DNA from: Candidatus Fimenecus excrementigallinarum
GTDB taxonomy: Bacteria > Bacillota > Clostridia > Oscillospirales > Acutalibacteraceae
Length of the DNA stretch: 33,929 nucleotides
Direction: 5' to 3'
Assembly (NCBI GenBank): GCA_018714805.1
Contig: DVMW01000011.1
Location: 1 to 33,929, forward strand
Shown here: piece after piece, positions 15,330-23,701 of the stretch
How positions within the stretch are numbered: the stretch's first letter is position 1
Layout of the letters: each line of letters starts with the position of its first letter
Notes under the pieces: generated by a model
What the model saw: only the letters and a program-made list of their open reading frames with translations
Told to the model about the DNA's origin: nothing
Databases searched by the model: none
Made by a program: the position numbers and the translations under genes

Positions 15330-17045
15330 ATGAAACGGGAAAAACGGCTGGTTCTGACGGCGGCGGCGCTGGCGCTTTGCGTGCTTATCGGGCTTTCCGC
15401 CTGCGGCAAGAACCGGGAAACGAGCGGCGCGGTCGCGCTGACCGACGCAAACGGCGTGCCGCTGACGGACGCGGACGGCAACGTGCTTTCCGCCGTTTTA
15501 CAGGGCGAGGTCGTGGAGCTGACCAACATCTACGGCGAAAAGATTTACGATGAAAACGGCGAGGTCCGCACGACCGTCGTCTACGGCGCGCAGCAGATTG
15601 CCGTGCCCGTCACCGACGAGGCCGGGAACCCGGTCTACGACGAGGCGGGGAACCTTGTGACGACGCTGGTCGACTATACGCCGACAACCTACGGCACGGG
15701 CGGCATTACGGGCGTGCCCATCACCGACGGCGCGGGACACGCCGTTACGCGCGCCGACGGCACGCCGCTGACCTATACGGCGGAATATACCGTCACCCCC
15801 GCCGTCCCCGGCGCGAACACCGCGAACTGGGGGACGACCTTCGGCGGCAGCGGCGGCGACCGGTTCGTTGCGGCGGCCGCCATGCCCGACGGCGGCTTCG
15901 CGGCGCTTGTCGAGGCGAATTCGAAGGACGGCCAGCTGTCCGCGCTTGCGGGCGGGGGCGGCTCTACGCCGGTGCTTTTGCGCTATGACAAAAAGGGCCG
16001 CGTCGAATGGACGCAGGCCATCCGCTCCGCCGCCGGGGTCGAGGCGACGGGCCTTGCCGCGGATGAGGACGGCAACCTCGCGGTCTGCGGGCAGACGCGC
16101 GCGACGGACCTCGGCTTCCAAAACGCGGGCGGCGCGGACGCGGTCGTGTTCTGCTTCAACAAAAAGGGCGAGGCGCTCTGGACGGCGCCCGTCGGGACGA
16201 GCCGCGCCGACGGCTTTACGCAGATTGCGGCCGTCCCGGGCGGCGGGTTCGCCGTGGCCGGCTATTCCGGCGCGCCGTTTGCGGCGAAGCTTTCCGCCGA
16301 CGGCGAGCTGCTCTGGCAGACGTTCGCGGGCAAGGCGGGCGACAGTTTGACGTGCGTCGCCGCCGATGAAAACGGGGCGGTGTACGCCGCCGGGAGCTTC
16401 AAATCGACCGGCGAGGGCAGCCTCTTTACGCCGTACGGCCGCACGGACGCGGGCGTCGTGAAATTTTCGGCGTCCGGCGAGCGGGAATGGACCGCGCAGT
16501 ACGGCGGCAGCAAGGCGGAGGAATTTTCGGCGATTACCCTCTCGCACGAGGGCGGCGTGGTCGCCGTCGGGCGGTCGGCGTCGGTGGACGAAAACCTGCG
16601 CCGCGTCGGCAACCACGGCGGCTTTGACGCGCTGGCGGTCTGCTTTACGCCGTCGGGCGAGGTCGACTGGCAGCGGGGCGTCAGCGGGCTTTTGGACGAA
16701 GCCTTTACCGGCGTCGCCCGCACCGAGACGGGCTATGCGCTTGCGGGCTATACAAGCTCGTCCGACAAGGACTTCCGCTCCGTCGGCAACCGCGGCGGCA
16801 CCGACGCCTTTACGCTCGAACTGACCGCGGACGGCAGATGGGTGGAAACGACCCTGCAAGCCTACGGCGGCACGCGCGACGACCGCTTCTTCGGCGTCTG
16901 CGTGCTGAAAAGCGGCGAAATGGTGCTCTGCGGCGAGACGCTTTCGGCGGACGGCGATTTGGTCGGCTCGCCGGCGCGCTCGGACGGGCAGCGCACGGTC
17001 GGCATGATTGCGCGCTTTGTGCCCGTGACGACGGAGGAAAACTAA
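15330..17045 (+). CDS. Lipoprotein with beta-propeller-like repeats
   Basis: A 571-residue exported protein. The signal peptide ends in a lipobox, IGLSAC (Cys about 25). Residues about 30-165 hold beta-rich segments with recurring D.xGxPVxDxxGN phrases. From about 170 a unit of roughly 50 residues repeats about seven times, with phrases such as GGDRFVAAAAMPDGGFAALV, DEDGNLAVCGQTR and GGSKAEEFSAITLSHEGGVV. Each unit alternates a KKGEALW-type strand with a GGFAVAGYS-type strand, as in PQQ-like or SBBP-type propellers. It probably binds a protein or glycan at the cell surface. The ATG at 15330 with a GGGAGGCG site is chosen. It heads a four-gene plus-strand run; no catalytic residues are evident. 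Confidence 0.82.
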   Translation: MKREKRLVLTAAALALCVLIGLSACGKNRETSGAVALTDANGVPLTDADGNVLSAVLQGEVVELTNIYGEKIYDENGEVRTTVVYGAQQIAVPVTDEAGNPVYDEAGNLVTTLVDYTPTTYGTGGITGVPITDGAGHAVTRADGTPLTYTAEYTVTPAVPGANTANWGTTFGGSGGDRFVAAAAMPDGGFAALVEANSKDGQLSALAGGGGSTPVLLRYDKKGRVEWTQAIRSAAGVEATGLAADEDGNLAVCGQTRATDLGFQNAGGADAVVFCFNKKGEALWTAPVGTSRADGFTQIAAVPGGGFAVAGYSGAPFAAKLSADGELLWQTFAGKAGDSLTCVAADENGAVYAAGSFKSTGEGSLFTPYGRTDAGVVKFSASGEREWTAQYGGSKAEEFSAITLSHEGGVVAVGRSASVDENLRRVGNHGGFDALAVCFTPSGEVDWQRGVSGLLDEAFTGVARTETGYALAGYTSSSDKDFRSVGNRGGTDAFTLELTADGRWVETTLQAYGGTRDDRFFGVCVLKSGEMVLCGETLSADGDLVGSPARSDGQRTVGMIARFVPVTTEEN

Positions 17046-17066
17046 CAAGCGGACGGGAGACGAACG

Positions 17067-17795
17067 ATGACAGACGCACAGCAGCCGGGCTACCTGCCCC
17101 GGCGCCATCAGATTCTCTGGTATGTTTTACGCGCCGGGATTCTCCTTTGGGGGATATACGGCCTGTTTCACGGCTCGGTCGTGGAATTTCTGGAGGCCGT
17201 ATTCGCCATCCTGTTTACCCATCTCTGGGATTTTTTCCAGGTGTTCGGCGGCCGGTCGTTTATCACGCGGGTCGACTACATTTCGGGCACGATGCTCAAT
17301 CTGTTCATTTTTATCGGGGTGGTCGTCGGCACCACGCTCAACAACCGCACCGATTTCCACAGCTTTGACATTGTCACGCACTTCTGCGCGGGGTTCATCG
17401 CCGCCTGGTTCGCCTATGATTTCGCGGTGCTTATCCAGGGCAGGCGCGGCGCCCTGTCGCCGGCGCTCGCGTCGCTTTTTGCGCTGTGCTTTTCCCTGGG
17501 GATTTCCGTCGGCTGGGAAATTTACGAATTCACCATGGACCGGCTTTACGGGCTGCACCTGCAATGCTCGGAGCCGACCTCGGAGGCCGGGCTGCTCGAC
17601 ACCATGGGCGACTTCATCGTCGCCGCCGCCGGGGCGATAGCCGGGATGTTTTTAGTCGCCTTTTACCGCAACGGCAAAATCGGCCGGCGCAAGCGGGAAA
17701 TTCGCGCGCGCCTTGCGCGGGAAAAGCGCGAGGAAGCGATAAAGCAGCAACTTTGGGAGGCCTATTGCCGTGAGCAGGACCATCATCTCGACTGA
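17067..17795 (+). CDS. Multi-pass membrane protein (DUF2238/YjdF-like)
   Basis: A 242-residue integral membrane protein with about five or six helices between residues 17 and 205. Motifs include FDIVTHFCAGF, SLGISVGWEIYEFTMDRLYG and LLDTMGDFIVAAAGA, the pattern of the DUF2238 (YjdF-like) family, in which acidic residues in helices (WEIYEF, DTMGD) are conserved. The C-terminus is a basic cytoplasmic tail. It starts 21 bases after the lipoprotein gene, and its end overlaps the DegV gene by 26 bases. Function is not established for the family. Confidence 0.75.
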   Translation: MTDAQQPGYLPRRHQILWYVLRAGILLWGIYGLFHGSVVEFLEAVFAILFTHLWDFFQVFGGRSFITRVDYISGTMLNLFIFIGVVVGTTLNNRTDFHSFDIVTHFCAGFIAAWFAYDFAVLIQGRRGALSPALASLFALCFSLGISVGWEIYEFTMDRLYGLHLQCSEPTSEAGLLDTMGDFIVAAAGAIAGMFLVAFYRNGKIGRRKREIRARLAREKREEAIKQQLWEAYCREQDHHLD

Positions 17796-18621
17796 CAGCC
17801 CCGCCGACGTGCCGCCCGCGCTCTGCGAGCGGTACGGCATCCGGGTTATCGGCCTGCACGTCGCCCTCGGGGACAAAAGCTTTACCGACGGCGTGGACAT
17901 CGGCCCCGACGACCTGTACGCCTATTACAGGGCGACCGGGGCGCTGCCGAAGACCTCGGCGGTTTCCATTGCGGAGTACCGGGACTTTTTTTGCGCGCTG
18001 ACCGCGGACGGCGCCGACGTCGTCCACGTGGCGTTTTCCTCCCGGCTGTCCGCAACGTACCAGAACGCGTGCCTTGCGGCCGGGGAGGTCGGGCGCGTGC
18101 ACGTCGTGGACTCCAAAAGCCTGACGACGGGCATTGCGCTGCTGTGCATTTACGCCGCGGAGCTCGCCGAAGCGGGCAAGGACGCGAACACCATCGTCCA
18201 CGAGCTCGAGTACCGGCGGGAAAAGGCCGTGACGACCTTTTTGCTGGACAAGCTCGAATTTCTGCGCAAGGGCGGGCGGTGCTCGGCGCTGACGGCGCTG
18301 GGCGCGAACGTGCTGGGCATCAAGCCCCAGATTGTCATGCGCGACGGGGCGCTGACGGTCGGCAAAAAGTACCGCGGCCGGCTGGAGACCTGCCAGCTGC
18401 AATACGTCCGCGACCTGCTTGCAGAATACGAGGGGCGCATCGACCTTTCGCGCTGCTTTCTGTCGCATACGGCGGGCGTTTCCGACGAGCAGCTGCGCGC
18501 GCTGCAGCGCGAGGTGCAGCGCCATGCGAAATTCCGCGAGGTGTTTGTAAGCACGGTGGGCTGCACCATCACCGCGCATTGCGGCGAGCGGACGTTTACG
18601 CTCGAATTTCTGTGCAAGTAA
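17770..18621 (+). CDS. DegV family fatty-acid-binding protein
   Basis: A 283-residue cytoplasmic protein of the DegV family, whose members hold a fatty acid; the FakB relatives present it to the kinase FakA. It shows the N-terminal ISTDSPADVPP, the KTSAVSIAEY loop, FSSRLSATYQNA and the KLEFLRKGGRCSA block, then IKPQIVMRDGAL. The start is a GTG at 17770 preceded by GGGAGG, inside the end of the membrane protein gene, which implies translational coupling. No FakA gene is in the window. The lipid ligand is inferred from the family. Confidence 0.92.
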   Translation: MSRTIISTDSPADVPPALCERYGIRVIGLHVALGDKSFTDGVDIGPDDLYAYYRATGALPKTSAVSIAEYRDFFCALTADGADVVHVAFSSRLSATYQNACLAAGEVGRVHVVDSKSLTTGIALLCIYAAELAEAGKDANTIVHELEYRREKAVTTFLLDKLEFLRKGGRCSALTALGANVLGIKPQIVMRDGALTVGKKYRGRLETCQLQYVRDLLAEYEGRIDLSRCFLSHTAGVSDEQLRALQREVQRHAKFREVFVSTVGCTITAHCGERTFTLEFLCK

Positions 18622-18634
18622 GGGAGGCGGCCGG

Positions 18635-19531
18635 ATGAAACGGACGGCTTTGGCGCTGGCGGCGCTGCTTTTGCTCGCGGCGTGCGGCTGCGGTCGGCAA
18701 AGCGGCGCGACGGTCGCGGGCACGAAGATAGACGCGCAGGTTTGCCGGTATTTTGACGACTGCGCGCGGCAGGAGGCCCCGGACGCCTCCGAGGCCGAGC
18801 AGACGGCGGCGGCGGACGCGATGCTTTCCGAATACGTCGCGGTCAATTCCGCGTTCGCGTCGCGCGGGCTGCAGCTGACCGCGCAGCAAAAGGCGGCGGT
18901 TTCGCAGACGGTCAACGACCTGTGGCGGCTGTTCGGCGATTATTATGCGGAGCTCGGCGTCACGAAGCAGACGCTTTGGAAAACGCAGACGAGCGAGGCC
19001 TACCGCGAGGCGCTGCTGCTCGACTACTACGCGCCCGACGGCGACGAGCCGGTTTCCGAGGATGCGCTGCGGACCTATTTCGGTGAAAATTACGTCGCGT
19101 TCCAGTCCATCACGGGCTTTTTGGTGACGGCGGACGACAGCGGCAACGCCGTCGCGCTCGACGACAGCGCCCGCGCGCAGCTGCTTTCGTCGTTCGAGGC
19201 CATGGCGAGCGCCGTTTCGGGCGGCTCCTCCGTCGCGGCGCAGGCGGCCAAGGCCGAAAACACGATTTCGAACCCCGAGACGGTGGTTGTCGCCCGCGGC
19301 GACCCGGCATACTCCGACGCGTTTTTCGCGCACGTCTTCGCCATGGAAAACGGCACGACCTCCGTCTTTACCGACGGCGACTACGTGTTCCTGGTCCTGC
19401 GCGAAAACATCGCCGACCCCGAGCGCGACCTGTTCGCCGACCACCGCACGGACTGCCTGGAAACGCTCAAGGGCGAGGCGTTCAACGCGGTTTTGCAAAC
19501 GTGGGCGCAAAGCTATCCGGTCGAGCGGTAA
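18635..19531 (+). CDS. SurA/PrsA-like lipoprotein (putative folding chaperone)
   Basis: A 298-residue lipoprotein with a short signal and lipobox LLAAC (Cys17). The helical N-terminal half (about 30-150, with an EYVAVNSAFASRGLQLT stretch) resembles the SurA/PrsA N-domain. The C-terminal half (ALRTYFGENYVAFQSITGF to DYVFLVLREN) resembles a degenerate parvulin-type region in which I cannot confirm active-site residues. It probably helps fold exported proteins. GGGAGGCGG precedes the ATG, 13 bases after the degV stop, so it closes the operon. No strong terminator is seen at 19532-19660. Confidence 0.72.
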   Translation: MKRTALALAALLLLAACGCGRQSGATVAGTKIDAQVCRYFDDCARQEAPDASEAEQTAAADAMLSEYVAVNSAFASRGLQLTAQQKAAVSQTVNDLWRLFGDYYAELGVTKQTLWKTQTSEAYREALLLDYYAPDGDEPVSEDALRTYFGENYVAFQSITGFLVTADDSGNAVALDDSARAQLLSSFEAMASAVSGGSSVAAQAAKAENTISNPETVVVARGDPAYSDAFFAHVFAMENGTTSVFTDGDYVFLVLRENIADPERDLFADHRTDCLETLKGEAFNAVLQTWAQSYPVER

Positions 19532-19663
19532 ACGCCCCGGTCTGTATTGAAACGGGAAAACGCCGCGGAAAAGGCGCGAATCCGGCCGCGGAATTTTCAC
19601 CCTGCACAAAACCGGTCTGTTTTTGACCCTCTAAAAATTCTTTGAAAATCTCAAGGATTTCGG

Positions 19664-19692
19664 TTGACTTTTACAAAAGGGCTTGCTATAAT
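19664..19692 (+). promoter_or_regulatory. Strong extended -10 promoter
   Basis: TTGACT (19664-19669), 17 bases, TATAAT (19687-19692) with an extended TGC just before the -10. It lies 67 bases upstream of the surface-protein start and is among the best promoters in the window. Confidence 0.93.
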
Positions 19693-19759
19693 AGCAAAGT
19701 AACATGGTGTTTTAACCGGTTTTACCTATTCTTTTTGGATGGAAAGGATTTGGAAAGAC

Positions 19760-20458
19760 ATGAAAAAGCTTTCTGCCTGCCTTTTGGCTCTGGTCATGAT
19801 GGTTGCGCTGTGCGTGCCTGCGTTTGCGGGCGACGCGGTCAACGCGCTGCCCGATGCGAACGCCAAGGAAGTTGCCGACGCGGTCGTGGCGTATGTCGCG
19901 GCGAACGGCGAGACCGTTTTCGCGGACGAAGCGGCGCGCACCCAGATGGTGACCTCCGTCGTGCGCGGGCTGACCATTGAAAATTACAGCGACGACCGTG
20001 CGACCGAGACCTCGCTGACCACGGCGTTCACCGCGCTGCAGGCCGACTATCCCGAAACCCTGACGGCCGACGACGCGGCGGCGCTCCAGGCGCAGTTTGC
20101 CGAAGCCATTGCAAAGGCCTATGCGGCGCGCCCGGGCGTTTCGACCTTCGACCCGAGCGAGGTCGGCGACAACATCGCGAGCGGCTTCTCGGACAGCGAC
20201 CTTTCCGGCCTGTTTGACTCCCTGCGCGGCGCGGTCTCCAGCCTCGGCGACCGGCTTCAGGACGTCCTGCGCGGCGACAGCAGCGGGAGCACGACCGACC
20301 CGGGCAGCGACGGGAACACCGACAGCGGCGACGCGGATGAAGAGGACAATATCTACGGCGGCGGCCCTCCAAACGGTGATACGGCAGTATTTGCCGTTGT
20401 CGGCGTTGCGGCGGTTGCCGGTGCGGCGCTGGTTCTGACCCGCAAAAAGAGCAAATAA
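19760..20458 (+). CDS. Secreted protein with C-terminal membrane anchor and degenerate sorting-like tail
   Basis: A 232-residue exported protein. It has a clear signal peptide (MKKLSACLLALVMMVALC, cleavage after VPAFA), an acidic helical middle (about 30-150) and a Ser/Gly/Asp-rich linker (about 170-200). The C-terminus is a helix, AVFAVVGVAAVAGAALVL, with a TRKKSK end. The residues before the helix read PPNGDTA where many clostridial sortase substrates have PKTGDT, so it looks like a sortase signal with changed residues. Monocistronic: strong promoter at 19664 and terminator at 20485. The start at 19760 gives the signal peptide; ATG 19739 has no ribosome site. The family is not recognised. 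Confidence 0.78.
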   Translation: MKKLSACLLALVMMVALCVPAFAGDAVNALPDANAKEVADAVVAYVAANGETVFADEAARTQMVTSVVRGLTIENYSDDRATETSLTTAFTALQADYPETLTADDAAALQAQFAEAIAKAYAARPGVSTFDPSEVGDNIASGFSDSDLSGLFDSLRGAVSSLGDRLQDVLRGDSSGSTTDPGSDGNTDSGDADEEDNIYGGGPPNGDTAVFAVVGVAAVAGAALVLTRKKSK

Positions 20459-20484
20459 GCTTTAAAAGTACGGCTTTACTGCAG

Positions 20485-20517
20485 ACCGCACCCCGGTAAG
20501 GGGTGCGGTTTTTTTGC
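20485..20517 (+). terminator. Intrinsic terminator after surface-protein gene
   Basis: ACCGCACCCC (20485-20494) pairs with GGGGTGCGGT (20500-20509) around GGTAA, followed by a run of eight U. Island B begins about 20 bases further on. Confidence 0.95.
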
Positions 20518-20534
20518 AAACGACAGGGAGACCC

Positions 20535-21122
20535 GTCCAGAAGTCAGAATTCAGAGGTCAGAGTTCAGAGGTCAGAAATTAAAAGTTAAAGCTTACCCTT
20601 TGCCCCCTCAGCAGTCAGAATTCAGAATACAGAGGTCAGAAGTCAGAACCGTAGGGCGGGGGCTTGCTCCCGCCGTTAGAATTCAAAATCAGAACAAACC
20701 CTTTGCCCCCTCTGACGAGGGGGCTGGCGAGCCGAATGCAATGAGGCGAGACTGGGGGAGAGATGAATTAGAACTAAGTGCGTGCTACGCGCCGTTCTCC
20801 GAACGGCGAGAAGGTTCTCTCCCTCCGTCACGCGCTGCGCGCGTGCCACCTCAGGCCCTCTCGCGGTACCCAAAATTTGCCGGCTTGGAGCGCACGGCAA
20901 ATTTTGACCGCTTCGCCGCCCTCGCCTCGCTTTTTCCGCCACCGGCGGCGCTTCGGCGACGGCGCCCGTCAGAGGGAGGAAAAAGGTTACATCTGACTTT
21001 TGGCTTTGTCCTCCTAATCCGACATTGAACATCTGACTGCTGACCTCTGACTTCTGAACTCTGAAATCTGACCAGGGCGACCAACGTCTAACGTCTAGCA
21101 TCTAAAATCTAAAATCTAGCAT
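20535..21122. repeat. Intergenic repeat island B
   Basis: The left arm has heptads in the NNTCAGA orientation (20538-20591, 20609-20647) and a GGCGGGGGCTTGCTCCCGCC module at 20656. The core holds a CCCCCTC-TGAC-GAGGGGG hairpin (20706-20723), a variant of the common one with both sides changed, a TCACG...CGTGCC stem near 20828 and the 157-bp repeat. The right arm has heptads in the TCTGANN/TCTAGNN orientation (21019-21073, 21082-21122), which run into the M18 aminopeptidase gene and supply its stop codon. No credible gene is present. Confidence 0.88.
20851..21007. repeat. 157-bp repeat, copy 2
   Basis: Near-identical to 1-157, same orientation, 20.85 kb away. The 12-bp hairpin arms are at 20871-20882 and 20895-20906 and are unchanged. 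Beyond about 21007 the two copies diverge into different heptad modules. Confidence 0.9.
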
Positions 21123-22518
21123 AGAACGCCGCGCAGGCTTGGTAGGTCATATAGACGTCGAGCTTGGAGACGACCTCGAACGGCGCGTGCATGGACAGCA
21201 CCGGCACGCCGACGTCCACGACGTCGATGTCCTGCGCCGCCAAAAACATGGCGACCGTCCCGCCGCCGCCCGCGTCCACCTTGCCGAGCTCGGCGCATTG
21301 CCAGTAAACGCCCGCGTCGTCAAGCGTCCGGCGCACCCACGCCATGTATTCGGCCGACGCGTCGGAGGTGCCGCTCTTGCCGCGCGCGCCGGAATACTTC
21401 ATCAGCGCGACGCCGCGGTTCAAAAAGGCCGCGTTCGCGCGCTCGTAGGCGTCGGGGAAGGTCGGGTCAAACGCCGCGGTCACGTCGGCGGACAGGCTTT
21501 TGGTGTTGGAGAGGGCGATGCGGACGTTCTCGCCGCGCGCAAGGCAGAGGTCGGTCAGGAAATGGCGCAGGTACGCGGAATTGAGCCCTGTGTTGCCGTC
21601 GGAGCCAATCTCCTCCTTGTCGGTGAGCACCGCCACGGCCGTATGGACGGGCGTGCCCTCTATGGCGAACAGCGCCTCGGCCGCCGGATACGCGCAGACG
21701 CGGTCGTCGTGGCCGTAAGCGCCAATCATGCTGCGGTCCAGGCCGATGTCGCAGGCGCGAAACGCCGGGACGACCTCCAGCTCGGCGCTCAGGAAGTCCG
21801 CCTCCGTCACGCCGTACTTTTGGAACAGAAGGTCGAGAATGTTGAGCTTCACAAGCTCCGAGGCCTCGTCGTCGGCAAACGGGCGGCTGCCCACAAGCAC
21901 GTTGAGCTCTTCGCCGCGCACGCCGTCGGCGAGCGTCCGCTTCATCTGCTCGTTTGCCAGATGCGGCAGCAGGTCGGTCACGACAAAGCGCGGCTCGTCG
22001 TCGCGTTCGCCGATGCAAACGGGCACCGCTTCGCCGTCCCGGCGGACCACGACGCCGTGCAGCGCCAGCGGCAGGCTCGTCCACTGGTACTTTTTGATGC
22101 CGCCGTAGTAATGCGTTTTGAAAAGCGCGAGCTCGTCGGCCTCATACAGCGGGTTGGGCTTTAGGTCGAGCCGCGGGGAGTCGATGTGCGCCGCGGTCAG
22201 GCGCAGGCCCGCCTCGAGCGGCTGCTCGCCCAGAACGGCGAGCACGACCGCCTTGCCGCGGTTGCAAAGGTAAACGCGGTCGCCGCTTTCGTACCGGCGC
22301 TTCGGGTCAAATTCCGAAAAGCCGCGCTCTTTTGCGCGCGAAACCAGAAAGGCCGCCGCCTCGCGCTCGGTCTTGCCCGCGTCCAAAAACGCCTTGTACC
22401 CCTCGCAGAACGCGTCCGCCGCCGCCTGCGCTTCGGCAGAGAGGGCCTTCGCCGCGTTCTGCCGCTTGTAAAACAGCGCTTCCTTTTTCATTTCCACCGT
22501 GCTTTTTTCTTCAGTCAT
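21109..22518 (-). CDS. M18 family aminopeptidase
   Basis: A 469-residue cytosolic zinc aminopeptidase of family M18, which removes N-terminal residues (often acidic) from peptides. Family features in order are RLTAAHIDSPRLDLKPNP (first metal His/Asp), YGGIKKYQW, GAYGHDDRVCAYPA (bridging Asp), VLTDKEEIGSDGNTGLNS (catalytic Glu-Glu) and a late VPVLSMHAPFEVVSKLD (metal His). The start at 22518 with AAAGGAGC is clear and overlaps the transglycosylase stop by 8 bases (ATGACTGA). The last residues ARF and the TAG stop are written by island B heptads, so the C-terminus may have been slightly altered when the repeat arrived. Confidence 0.93.
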   Translation of the reverse strand: MTEEKSTVEMKKEALFYKRQNAAKALSAEAQAAADAFCEGYKAFLDAGKTEREAAAFLVSRAKERGFSEFDPKRRYESGDRVYLCNRGKAVVLAVLGEQPLEAGLRLTAAHIDSPRLDLKPNPLYEADELALFKTHYYGGIKKYQWTSLPLALHGVVVRRDGEAVPVCIGERDDEPRFVVTDLLPHLANEQMKRTLADGVRGEELNVLVGSRPFADDEASELVKLNILDLLFQKYGVTEADFLSAELEVVPAFRACDIGLDRSMIGAYGHDDRVCAYPAAEALFAIEGTPVHTAVAVLTDKEEIGSDGNTGLNSAYLRHFLTDLCLARGENVRIALSNTKSLSADVTAAFDPTFPDAYERANAAFLNRGVALMKYSGARGKSGTSDASAEYMAWVRRTLDDAGVYWQCAELGKVDAGGGGTVAMFLAAQDIDVVDVGVPVLSMHAPFEVVSKLDVYMTYQACAAFYARF

Positions 22519-23107
22519 GGTTCAAAAGCTCCTTTTCATATAAAACTTCATATATGCGCACCGCCCGCCGCACCTTGCGCACGTAATGCGCCGTGGCGCG
22601 CGAGGGGATTGTGTCCAGATGTGTGCCGTCCGCCGAATACCGCCCGTCGGCAAGCCAGCGGTTGACCTGCCCGCGCCCCGCGTGGTAGGCGGCCGCGGCC
22701 GTCGCGGTATCGCCGTCGAATTCGTCAAGCAGCAGCCGCAGGAACACCGCGGTGTATTTTGCCGCAACGTCCGGCTCGAACAGCGCCTCCTTCGGCAGGG
22801 TCTCGCCGGTCTTGGTTTGCAGCCACGAAAAGGTTTCGGGCGTAATCTGCGTTAATCCCAGCGCCCCCGCCTCGGACACCGCCGACGGGTCAAAGCCGCT
22901 TTCGGTGTGGGCGACCGCATACAGCAGCGCGCGGTCTATGCCGCTGTCGTCCGCCGCCTGCTCGATTTCCGCCCGGTACGCAAGCGGGAACGCCGCCCGC
23001 AGCGCCGCATACGTCCCGAGCCCCGCCGCAAAAAGCAGGCCTGCCGCAAGCAGGAGCGCCGCCCACCGCCTGCCGCGCCGGCCGGGCCGTTTTACCGCCC
23101 GCCTCAT
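22511..23107 (-). CDS. Lytic transglycosylase (SLT domain, GH23)
   Basis: A 198-residue membrane-anchored enzyme that cleaves peptidoglycan between MurNAc and GlcNAc, forming 1,6-anhydro ends. After basic residues there is one membrane helix (about 15-38), then the SLT domain with catalytic Glu69 in AVAHTESGFDPSAVSEAGAL, the GLTQITPETF motif and AAAYHAGRGQV, which corresponds to the usual AYNAG with His for Asn. The start ATG at 23107 overlaps the coaE stop by four bases (ATGA), and its end overlaps the aminopeptidase start by eight. This is the conserved Firmicutes arrangement coaE followed by slt. Confidence 0.93.
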   Translation of the reverse strand: MRRAVKRPGRRGRRWAALLLAAGLLFAAGLGTYAALRAAFPLAYRAEIEQAADDSGIDRALLYAVAHTESGFDPSAVSEAGALGLTQITPETFSWLQTKTGETLPKEALFEPDVAAKYTAVFLRLLLDEFDGDTATAAAAYHAGRGQVNRWLADGRYSADGTHLDTIPSRATAHYVRKVRRAVRIYEVLYEKELLNHD

Positions 23108-23685
23108 GTCGGGAACACCCGGCGAATCTCGTCCTCGAGCGCGTAGGGCGGGTAATTGCGAATCACCGCGTCGCACCGCGCGAGGTACCAGTCGGCGGCG
23201 TGCTGCGCTTCTATGCGCCGGCGCGCCTGTGCCTCCGTTATGTCGTCGCGCGCCAGGATACGCGCCAGCCGGACGTCCGCGGGGGCGACGACGGCGACGG
23301 TGCGCGTGCAAAGCGCGTCCTGCCCGCTCTCAAACAGGGCGACCGCGTCGAGCAGGACCGTGTCGGTCCCGGCCTTTTCCAGGGCGCCGAGCTGTTCGCG
23401 GACCGCCGCCGTGACCGCCGGGTGGACAATCGCGTTGAGCGTTTCGAGCGCCTTTTTCGACGAAAACGCCGCCTTTGCCAGCGCGGGGCGGTCGATATGG
23501 CCGTCGGTAGTTAAAATTTGACTGCCGAACGCCGCCGCCAGCCGCTCGACGACCGGCGAGCCGGGTATGTACAGGTTTTTCGCCGTGCGGTCGGCGTCGA
23601 TGTGCGCCCAGCCGCGCTTTTGCAGCGCCAGGCAGACCGTGCTTTTGCCCGCGCCCGTCTGCCCCGTTATGCCGATGACTTGCAT
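23104..23685 (-). CDS. coaE: Dephospho-CoA kinase
   Basis: A 193-residue cytosolic kinase that phosphorylates the 3' hydroxyl of dephospho-CoA, the last step of coenzyme A synthesis. It shows the P-loop GITGQTGAGKST (5-16), the HIDADRTAKNLY segment with the substrate-site Asp, IVHPAV, LLDAVALFESG and the lid region RILARDDITEAQARRRI. It begins the coaE-slt-aminopeptidase operon. The start has a GGAAAGG site; directly upstream (from 23702) is island C, whose heptads end 16 bases before the start codon, so the promoter must lie inside or beyond the island. Confidence 0.96.
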   Translation of the reverse strand: MQVIGITGQTGAGKSTVCLALQKRGWAHIDADRTAKNLYIPGSPVVERLAAAFGSQILTTDGHIDRPALAKAAFSSKKALETLNAIVHPAVTAAVREQLGALEKAGTDTVLLDAVALFESGQDALCTRTVAVVAPADVRLARILARDDITEAQARRRIEAQHAADWYLARCDAVIRNYPPYALEDEIRRVFPT

Positions 23686-23701
23686 AAAAATCGCCTTTCC
23701 G

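Noticed and set aside
15498-17108. 536-codon open frame antisense to the beta-propeller lipoprotein
   Set aside because: Shadow frame of a repetitive GC-rich gene; the plus-strand product has a signal peptide and lipobox.
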